In this document: in pieces, positions 55,503 to 64,000 of the stretch
How the letters are laid out: each line of letters begins with the position of its first letter
How positions within the stretch are numbered: the first letter of the stretch is position 1
Origin: Hordeum vulgare subsp. vulgare
Taxonomy: Eukaryota > Streptophyta > Magnoliopsida > Poales > Poaceae
NCBI RefSeq assembly: GCF_904849725.1
Contig: NC_058521.1
Coordinates: 555,540,176 to 555,604,175, forward strand
Length of the DNA stretch: 64,000 nt
Reading direction: 5' to 3'
Notes under the pieces: generated by a model
The model's database searches: none
Told to the model about the DNA's origin: nothing
The model's input: only the letters and a program-made list of their open reading frames with translations
Position numbers and translations under genes: made by a program

Positions 55503-55880
55503 GATATATTTACCCTGGAAGGTGCGCACGAAGAACACAGAAAGTTGTGTTGGAGAGGCTCTTCGTTCGAGTGTCCAATGCACCCTAACTCGGCAACAGA
55601 GGACGTCTACGGCGGCGGCGGACGAAGATGGTCCGACTCCGGCGTGGTTCTGGCGACAGAGAAGTTGAGGCAGTGAAGCTCTTCCTCACCGGCGACGAGA
55701 CTACCAGCGGTGGCGCTAGGGTTCGGTGGAGTGTGCTGTGGCAGGAGAGCGATGAGGCGAAGAAGAGGATGCCGAGGGGGATAGGTACACATTTATAGCC
55801 AAAAGTTACTGTTGGCGTGAGAATGTCGGACCAAATAGCCCCTGCCTCTACGTCTCCACAGGACACGTGTAGCTCCCGTA
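55503..55880 (-). promoter_or_regulatory. Promoter-like block upstream of the env-position ORF
   Basis: On the minus strand: a G-box CACGTG at 55864-55869, then GGCTATAAATGTG (TATA about 55788-55800), then a C-rich leader of the kind seen in grass genes (GAACCCTAGCGCC), then a good splice donor CAGG/GTAAATA at about 55513. The TATA context GGCTATAAAT is the same as in the related solo LTR. This suggests a separate or spliced transcript for the downstream ORF. It is a prediction from sequence only. Confidence 0.5.
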
Positions 55881-56523
55881 CGATGCGGTGGAGATAGTGG
55901 AGATCGTGGTTATCCGATCGTTGGAGGTGGGGGTTTAGTTATTGTGCCTTTAAAGAAGAAATTTTTGAAGATTTGAGGATTTTCGTTACAAAATCATCAG
56001 CTGACAAGGATGCAGTGAGGATTTTGAACGAAGTTTCAAGTAGAACGCATATGAAGAATTGAATAGACTGGATAAGTATAGCATACAGGAAAAGTAGGGT
56101 CCGATCACATTCACTTAGCAGAAACATCAACTTGAAGAAATAGCAATAAGTGAATGTTGTTGAGGACTAGAAATCACAGTCTATCTAGTCAAATGAAAGT
56201 CATCAAGTGTTTTTGAAGATTTTGTAATAAATCATCACAATGAAGAACATCTGTTTTTGAAGAAAAAACACATTGTGAGGAAATTGACCATTTGAAGAAA
56301 ATCAACTTGAGGAATTTCACATTGGTCGGTGGCGTTACCCACCATATAAGAAAGTTGATTACAGACGCCGCGTACAATTGTCGTAGGGCCCTGAGAATCA
56401 ATTTCTTCGTTAATTTCTTCACATTCAGAGTGACATTCTTCATCAGTTGAAGAAAATCGATTCATCATGTGTTGCACATCTAAGTCATCAACTTTGCATA
56501 AGTGTTTGGATGTGTGCATGTTT

Positions 56524-59500
56524 TTACAAAACATTTGAAGATTCTAAGATATTTAGCTCACACCGCAACTTGCAAAACCTTTTCTCGTCCAAGGGCTTAG
56601 TGAAGATATCTGCCGGTTGATCATCAGTCTTCACATGGTCGGTGAGGATATTGCCCTTGAGGACATGGTCCCGAAGAAAATGATGACGAATTTGGATGTG
56701 CTTGGTCTTCGAGTGCTGTACTGGGTTGTATGCAATCTTGATAGCACTCTCATTGTCAAAGTAGAGAGGCACATTCTTCATGTTGATGCCGTAGTCCTTG
56801 AGGGTTTGCTTCATCCATAGCAATTGAGCACAACAAGAACCAGCAGCAATGTACTCAGCTTCGGCAGTGGAGAGTGATACGCAGTTCTGCTTCTTTGAGG
56901 ACCAGCAAACTAGTGATCTTCCGAGGAAATGGCATGTGCCAGAAGTTGACTTGCGATCCACACGGTCACCAGCATAGTCTGAATCAGAATACCCTACCAG
57001 ATGAAGATTGGAGCCCTTGGGATACCATAATCCTAGTGCTGGTGTGTGAGCTAAGTATCGAAGAATATGTTTCACAGCCTTATGGTGTGATTCCTTCGGT
57101 TTTGCTTGAAAACGTGCACACATGCAAACACTAAGCATTATGTGTGGCCTAGATGCACATAGATATAATAAGGAGCCAATCATAGAACGGTATACCTGTT
57201 GATCGAAATCTTTACCATTTTCATCAGTGCCGAGGTGGCTGTTGGTAGGCATCGGAGTCTTGGCACCTTTGCATTCGTGCATGTCGAATTTCCTCAGAAC
57301 ATCCTTGAGGTATTTCTCCTGTGATATGAAGATTCCATTGCTTTGTTGACGAATTTGAAGACCTAAGAAGAATTTCAGCTCCCCCATCATGGACATCTGA
57401 TATTCTTCACTCATCATGTAGGCAAATTCATCACTGTATCTTTTGTCAGTACAACCAAATATGATATCATCGACATATATTTGACATACAAACAGCTCAT
57501 TATCATAGGATTTTGTGAAAATAGTTGGATCGAGTGAACCAGGTTTGAAGCCTTTCTTCATGAGGAATTCCTTCAATGTATCATACCATGCCCGAGGGGC
57601 TTGCTTGAGGCCATACAGAGCCTTTTTGAGTCTGAAGACTTTGTCTGGATTCTTTGGATCCTCAAAACCTGGAGGCTGAGCAACATATACTTCTTCCTCA
57701 AGCTTACCATTGAGGAATGCACTTTTCACATCCATTTGATATAAGGTGATGTTATGATGATTAGCATAAGCAAGTAATATTCGAATAGCTTCAAGTCTAG
57801 CAACAGGTGCAGAAGTTTCATCGAAATCTATTCCTTCAACCTGGGTGTAGCCTTGGGCTACAAGTCGTGCCTTGTTCCTCACCACTTAACCGTCCTCATC
57901 TTGCTTGTTTAGGAAAATCCACTTTGTGCCGATGATGTTGTGCTTGCGAGGTTCTGGTTGTTTGACGAGATCCCATACGTCATTCAGCTTGAATTGAAGA
58001 AGTTCGTCTTGCATAGCTTGGATCCACTCCGGTTCCAGAAAAGCCTCAGCAACTTTTGAGGGTTCTGTGATGGATACAAAGGAAAAGTGCCCACAAAAGT
58101 TAACTAAGTGTGAAGCTTTTGAGCGAGTGAGAGGACCTGGCGCGTTGATGTCGTTGAGGATTTTGTCAAGTTCTACTTCGTTCGCAATCCTCGGATGAGC
58201 TGGTTGAGGATTTTGTCTGGGCTGAGGAATTGGTGCTGGTGCAATTTCCTCAGGAGCATCTTCTTGGTTTTTATCAGCGATGGGGATCGTTTCTTCACCA
58301 ATTTCCTCAGTGGGGACAATGTCTTCAGTAGGCTTGAGCTTTATTGCTTCCTCAGGAGACAACTTATCTGGATCAGAAGGCAATTGCTCTCTTTACGAGC
58401 CATTAGTTTCATCGAACCGCACATCTACAGTCTCAACAACTTTGTTGTGATAGTTGTGGAAGACTCTGTAAGTGTGCGAGTCCTTTCCATAACCGAGCAT
58501 AAAACCTTCATGTGCCTTAGGTGCAAATTTTGAGCTATGGTGAGGATCTCTAATCCAGCATTTTGCACCGAGGACTTTGAAATAACTTACATTGGGTTTC
58601 TTATCAGTGAGGAGTTCATATGAGGTTTTCTTGAGGAATTTGTGAAGATATACCCTGTTGATGATATGGCATCCAGTGTTGATTGCTTCAGGCCAAAAGC
58701 GACGAGGAGTCTGATATTCTTCAAGCATAGTTCTAGCCATTTCAACCAGAGTCCTGTTCTTCCTTTCGACGACACCATTCTGCTGAGGAGTATAAGGAGC
58801 AGACAATTCGTGAGTAATACCAAGTTCATCAAGATAATCATCAAGACCAGTGTTTTTGAACTCAGTTCCATTATCACTCCTGATATGTTTGAGCTTGATG
58901 CCAAAGTTCGTCGAGGCCCTTGAAGAAAATCGTTTGAAGATTTCCTGCACTTCAGTTTTATACACTATGATATGCACCCAAGTATATCTGGAATAATCAT
59001 CAACTATTACGAAGCCATATAAAGATGCTGCATTGGTTAGTGTGGCATAGTGAGTAGGTCCAAATAGATCCATATGAAGCAATTCGAATGGACGTGTAGT
59101 GGTCATGATAGTCTTAGATGGATCCTTGGATCTGGTCATTTTCCCAGATTCACAAGCACCACAGAGATGATCCTTGAGGAATTTTACCGATTCAATGCCA
59201 ATGACATGCTTCTTCTTCACGAGCGTGTGCAAATTCCTCATGCCTGCATGACCTAGTCTTCGGTGCCACAGCCATCCTTCTGAGGTTTTTGCTAGTAATC
59301 AAGTGGCTGGTTGAGGACCTGTAGAGAAATCAACAATGTACAAATCCCCTCTTCTTACACCTTCGAAGACTTTGGATCTGTCAGATTCCATGATGACTAC
59401 ACATCTATATCTACCAAAGATAACAATCATATCAAGATCACAAAGCATCGAGACTGACATAAGGTTAAAACCAAGGGATTCAACAAGCATCACTTTGTCC

Positions 59501-59690
59501 ATATGCCTATCCTTGGAAATAGCCACTTTGCCAAGTCCCAATACCTTGCTTTTACCTTTGTCAGCGTATGTGATTTGCTTCAGAGGTGACGGAGTTAGTG
59601 GCATATTCATCAGTAAGCTTTTATCACCAGTCATGTGATGTGTGCAGCCACTATCAAGAACCCACTTAGTATTCTTGGGTTTGTCATCCT
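56524..59690 (-). pseudogene. Copia pol (protease, integrase, RT, RNase H), three or more stops
   Basis: Minus-strand order: WVLDSGCTHHMTG (protease active site, about 59630-59670), GAG-pre-integrase to about 59240, integrase with HxxC-type finger (CGACESGKMTRSK), HMDLFGPT and SDNGTEFKN, then RT ([19 protein letters not shown] at about 57465-57488) and RNase H ([18 protein letters not shown]). TAA codons interrupt the frame at 58393-58395 and 57886-57888, and another stop lies near 59299. The rest of the RT-RNase H frame (57885-56524) is open for 453 codons. Gag is not in the window. Confidence 0.88.
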
Positions 59691-59742
59691 GCAGATGAAT
59701 TAGTACAGCTTACCATCTCATATGCTTCAGATTTGAAGAATA

Positions 59743-61494
59743 TGTTGGAAATATACCCTAGAGGCAATAATAAATTAGTTATTATTATATTTCTTAGTTC
59801 ATGATAATCGTTTATTATCCATGCTATAATTGTATTGATTGGAAACACAATACTTGTGTGGATACATAGACAAAACACTGTCCCTAGTAAGCCTCTAGTT
59901 GACTAGCTCGTTGATCAAAGATGGTCAAGGTTTCCTGGCCATGGGCAAGTGTTGTCACTTGATAACGGGATCACATCATTAGGAGAATCATGTGATGGAC
60001 TAGACCCAAACTAATAGACGTAGCATGTTGATCGTGTCATTTTGTTGCTACTGTTTTCTGCGTGTCAAGTATTTGTTCCTATGACCATGAGATCATATAA
60101 CTCACGGACACCGGAGGAATGCTTTGTGTGTATCAAACGTCGCAACGTAACTGGGTGACTATAAAGATGCTCTACTGGTATCTCCGAAGGTGTTCGTTGA
60201 GTTAGTATGGATCGAGACTGGGATTTGTCACTCCGTGTGACGGAGAGGTATCTCGGGGCCCACTCGGTAATACAACATCACACACAAGCCTTGCAAGCAA
60301 TGTGACTTAGTGTAAGTTGCGGGATCTTGTATTACGGAACGAGTAAAGAGACTTGCCGGTAAACGAGATTGAAATAGGCATGCAGATACTGACGATCGAA
60401 TCTCGAGCAAGTAACATACCGAAGGACAAAGGGAATGACATACGGGATTATATGAATCCTTGGCACTGAGGTTCAAACGATAAGATCTTCGTAGAATATG
60501 TAGGATCCAATATGGGCATCCAGGCCCCGCTATTGGATATTGACCGAGGAGTCTCTCGGATCATGTCTACATAGTTCTCGAACCCGCAGGGTCTGCACAC
60601 TTAAGGTTCGACGTTGTTTTATGCGTATTTGAGTTATATGGTTGGTTACCGAATGTTGTTCGGAGTCCCGGATGAGATCACGGACGTCACGAGGGTTTCC
60701 GGAATGGTCCGGAAACGAAGATTGATATATAGGATGACCTCATTTGATTACCGGAAGGTTTTCGGAGTTACCGGGAATGTACCGGGAATGACGAATGGGT
60801 TCCGGGAGTTCACCGGGGGGGGGGGGGCAACCCACCCTGGGGAAGCCCATAGGCCTTGAGGGTGGCACACCAGCCCTTAGTGGGCTGGTGGGACAGCCCA
60901 AAAGGGCCCTATGCGCCTAGGAAAGAAAATCAAAGAGAAAAGAAAAAAAAGAGGAGGTGGGAAGGGAAGGAAGGACTCCCACCCACCAAACCAAGTCCAA
61001 CTCGGTTTGGGGGGGGAGCCTTCCCCCTTGGACTCGGCCGCCAAGGCAAGGTCCCCTCCCTCCCACGGCAGCCCGACCACATACCTCCACGGTTTTTCCT
61101 CTAGATCGCGTTTCTGCGGAGCTCGGGCGGAGCCTTGCTGAGACAAGGTCATCACCAACCTCCGGAGCGCCGTCACGCTGCCGGAGAAATCTTCTACCTC
61201 TCCGTCTCTCTTGCTGGATCAAGAAGGCCGAGATCATCGTCGAGCTGTACGTGTGCTGAACACGGAGGTGCCGTTCGTTCGGTACTAGATCGTGGGACTG
61301 ATCGTGGGATTGTTCGCGGGGCGGATCGAGGGACGTGAGGACGTTCCACTACATCAACCGCGTTCACTAACGCTTCTGCTGTACGGTCTACAAGGGTACG
61401 TAGATCACTCATCCCCTCTCTTAGATGGACATCACCATGATATGTCTTCGTGCGCGTAGGAAAATTTTTGTTTCCCATGCGACGTTCACCAACA
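59743..61494 (+). repeat. 5' LTR of the Angela element
   Basis: A 1752-bp unit starting TGTTGGAAATATACCC and ending TTCACCAACA. I recognise the sequence as an Angela/WIS/BARE family LTR. A run of 12 G at about 60818-60829 and homopurine stretches around 60920-60960 are prone to length error. Confidence 0.93.
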
Positions 61495-61496
61495 GT

Positions 61497-61509
61497 GGCA
61501 TCATGAGCT
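61497..61509 (+). other. Primer-binding site of the Angela element
   Basis: TGGCATCATGAGC is a slightly changed form of TGGTATCAGAGC, the initiator Met tRNA site used by this family, two bases after the LTR. Confidence 0.75.
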
Positions 61510-62499
61510 AGGTTCATGCGTAGATGTCTTCTCGAGTAGAACACAAAAGTTTTTGTGGGCTGTGATGTGCGTTTTGCTACCCTCCTTAGTCTTTTATTGA
61601 TTCCGCGGTATTGTTGGATCGAAGCGGCTCGGACCGACATTACTCGTACGCTTACGAGAGACTGGTTTCATAGCTACGAGTAACTCCGTTGCTCAAAGAT
61701 GACTGGCGGGTGTCAGTTTCTCCAACTTTAGTTGAATTGGAATTGACCGAGGAGGTCCTTGGATGAGGTTAAATAGCAATTCATATATCTCCGTTGTGGT
61801 GTTTGCGTAAGTAAGATGCGATCCTACTAGATACCCATGGTCACCACGTAAAACATGCAACAACAAAATTAGAGGACGTCTAACTTGTTTTTGCAGGGTA
61901 TGCTTGTGATGTGATATGGCCAACGATGTGATGTGATATATTGGATGTATGAGATGATCATGTTGTAATAGATAATATTGACTTGCACGTCGATGGTACG
62001 GCAACCGGCAGGAGCCATAGGGTTGTCTTTATAACTAACGTTTGTGCTTGCAGATGCGTTTACTATTTTTCTAGGATGTAGCTTTAGTAGTAATAGCATG
62101 AGTAGCACGACAACCCCGATGGCGACACGTTGATGGAGATCATGATGATGGAGATCATGGTGTGACGCCGGTGACAAGAAGATCGTGCCGGTGTTTTGGT
62201 GATGGAGATCAAGAAGCACGTGATGATGGCCATATCATGTCACTTATGAATTGCATGTGATGTTAATCCTTTTATGCACCTTATTTTGCTTAGAACGACG
62301 GTAGCATTATGAGGTGATCTCTCACTAAAATTGCAAGACGAAATTGTGTTCTCCCCGACCGTGCACCGTTGCTACAGTTCGTCGTTTGGAGACACCACGT
62401 GATGATCGGGTGTGATAGACTCAACTTTCACATACAACGGGTGCAAAACAGTTGCACACGCGGAACACTCGGGTTAAGCTTGACGAGCCTAGCATGTGC

Positions 62500-64000
62500 A
62501 GACATGGCCTCGGAACACATGAGACCGAAAGGTCGAGCATGAATCGTATAGTTGATATGATTAGCATAGAGATGCTTACCACTGAAACTATTCTTGACTC
62601 ACGTGATGATCGGACTTGAGATAGTGGATTTGGATCATGTACCACTCAAATGACTAGAGAGATGTACTTTTTGAGTGGGAGTTCTTAAGTAATATGATTA
62701 ATTGAACTAATTGTCATGAACATAGTCTAATGGTCTTTGCGAATTACGATGTAGCTTGCGCTATAGCTCTACTGTTTTTTATATGTTCCTAGAGAAAATT
62801 TAGTTGAAAATTGATAGTAGCAAACTTTGCAGACTGAGTCTGTAAAACCGAGGATTGTCCTCGTTGCTACGCAGAAGGCTTATGTCCTTAATGCACCACT
62901 CGGTGTGCTGCACCTCGAGCGTCGTCTGTGGATGCTGTGAACATCCGACATACACGTTTCTAATGACTACACGATAGTTCAGTACAAAATACTTGATGGC
63001 TTAGAAGCAAGGCGCCGAAAACGTTTTAAAATGTCACGGAACATAAGTGATGTTCTAAAGAGATGAAATTGCGATTTCATGCTTGTGCCCTTGTTAAGAG
63101 GTACGAGACCTCCAACAAGATTCTTTGTCCACAAAGTAAAGGAGAAAAGCTCAATCGTTGAGCGTTTGCTCAGATTGTCTGAGTACGACAATCACTTGAA
63201 TCAAGTGGGAGTTAATCTTCCAGATGAGATAGTGATGGTTCTCAAAAGTCACTGCCACCAAGCTGTGAGAGCTTCGTGATGAACTATAACATATCAAGGA
63301 TAGATACAATGATCCTTGAGCGATTCGCGATGTTTGACACTGCGAAAGTAGAAATCAAGAAGGAGCATCAATAGTTGATGGTTTGTAAAACCACTAAGTT
63401 TCAAGAAAGGCAAGGGCTAGAAGGGATACTTCGTGAAACGGCAAAACAGTTGCTGCACTAATGAAGAGACCCAAGATTAAATCCAAACCCGAGACTAAGT
63501 GCTTCTGTAATGAGGGGAACAGTCACTGAGGCGGAGCAACTCTAGATACTTGGTAGATAAGAAGGCTGGCAAAAGTCGAAAGAAGTGTATTTGATATACA
63601 TGATGTTGATGTGTACTTTACTAGTACTCCTAGTAGCATGAGGGTATTGGATACCGGTTCGGTTGCTAAGTGATTAGTAACACGAAATGTAAGCTACGGC
63701 ATAAACGGAGACTAGCTAAAGGCGAGGTGACGATACGTGTTGGAAGTGTTTCCAAGGTTGATATGATCAAACGTCGCACGCTCCCTCTACCATCGGGATT
63801 GGTGTTAAACCTAAATAATTGTTATTTGGTGATTGCGTTAAGCATGAACATGATTGGATCGTGTTTATTGCAATACAATTATTCATTTAAGGAGAGTAAT
63901 GGTTACTCTATTTTCTTGAATATTCACCTTCAATGGTTTATTGAATCTCGATCGTAGTGTTACACATGTTCATGATATTGGTGCAAAAGGTACGAGTTAA
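62500..64000 (+). pseudogene. Angela gag and protease region, heavily decayed
   Basis: Gag remnants are visible at 63079-63276 (VERLLRLSEYDNHLNQVGVNLPDE). The protease motif LDTGS follows at about 63646-63662, then the conserved LPLPSGLVLNLNNCYLV stretch at about 63780-63830. Frames are broken by many stops and shifts. The region from 61510 to about 62500 is an untranslated leader with no gene. RT and integrase would lie to the right of the window. Confidence 0.75.

Larger units (their letters stand above)
51082..59742 (-). mobile_element. Maximus/SIRE-like Copia element, minus strand, LTRs missing
   Basis: Read right to left, it has the protease end, integrase, RT and RNase H in Copia order, then a promoter-like block, then a long ORF in the env position. 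This order is that of the SIRE/Maximus lineage. Gag and the 5' LTR are cut off by the Angela element at 59743. The 3' LTR is missing at the junction with Gypsy 2. Stops and a frameshift disable the frames. Confidence 0.85.
59743..64000 (+). mobile_element. Angela/BARE-type Copia element, 5' part
   Basis: The 5' LTR (59743-61494), primer site and degraded gag/protease region are present; the rest lies beyond the window. It is inserted in the protease region of the Maximus-like element. The left flank GAATA (59738-59742) is the expected 5-bp target, but the right flank is not available to confirm it. Confidence 0.92.

Noticed and set aside
60856..61640. Overlapping frames on both strands in the Angela LTR
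   Set aside because: They are chance frames in GC-rich LTR sequence; none matches a known protein.

Overview
The window is nuclear DNA of a Triticeae grass (wheat, Aegilops or a close relative). The evidence is the repeat set: an Angela/BARE-type Copia LTR, a Maximus/SIRE-type Copia element, Athila-lineage Gypsy elements, Stowaway and Tourist MITEs, CACTA ends and a SINE that matches the end of the Au family. No bacterial-type operon, rRNA, CRISPR array or complete tRNA gene is present. All family names come from recognition of the sequence, not from a search.

Layout. 1-307: end of a CACTA transposon. 415-18930: one L1-type LINE split by a complete Athila-lineage Gypsy element (1403-11628) inside ORF1 and by a solo LTR (14064-16437) inside ORF2. 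Both insertions have target duplications, and the LINE reading frame resumes across each. 18931-24055: a Mutator-type MITE and a pile of old LTR pieces. 24056-34085: the gene island, with two host genes. One is an 11-exon BTB plus pentapeptide-repeat gene on the plus strand (25427-29577), like Arabidopsis FIP2. The other is a two-exon alpha-expansin on the minus strand (32761-33950). Introns and flanks hold small DNA transposons, SINEs and a complete TRIM retrotransposon (31930-32442). 35957-37055: a Mutator-like element with long inverted repeats and a GC-rich cargo. 38227-40965: the left part of a CACTA element carrying a fragment of a gene with an XS-type zinc finger. 40966-51081: a second Gypsy copy of the same family as the first, itself holding a solo LTR. 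51082-59742: a minus-strand Maximus-like Copia element with a pol remnant and a long env-position ORF. 59743-64000: the 5' LTR and decayed gag/protease part of an Angela element, running off the window.

How the parts relate. Only the BTB/pentapeptide gene and the expansin look like working host genes; neither shows a disabling change. Every large polyprotein carries stops, frameshifts or insertions. Insertion order can be read from the nesting: LINE before Gypsy 1 and the 14 kb solo LTR; CACTA before Gypsy 2 before the Maximus-type solo LTR; Maximus-like Copia before Angela.

The most interesting signals are in the retrotransposons. (1) A nested GC-rich hairpin sits about 35 nt upstream of the TATA box in different LTR families, with pair-preserving changes between copies. 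(2) The two Gypsy copies are near-identical through pol and the 3' region, yet carry unrelated accessory ORFs in the same slot. (3) That slot is bounded by an LTR-like hairpin and an exact second polypurine tract. (4) The Maximus-like element has a promoter-like block before its env-position ORF and a recurring nucleotide word used in more than one reading frame.
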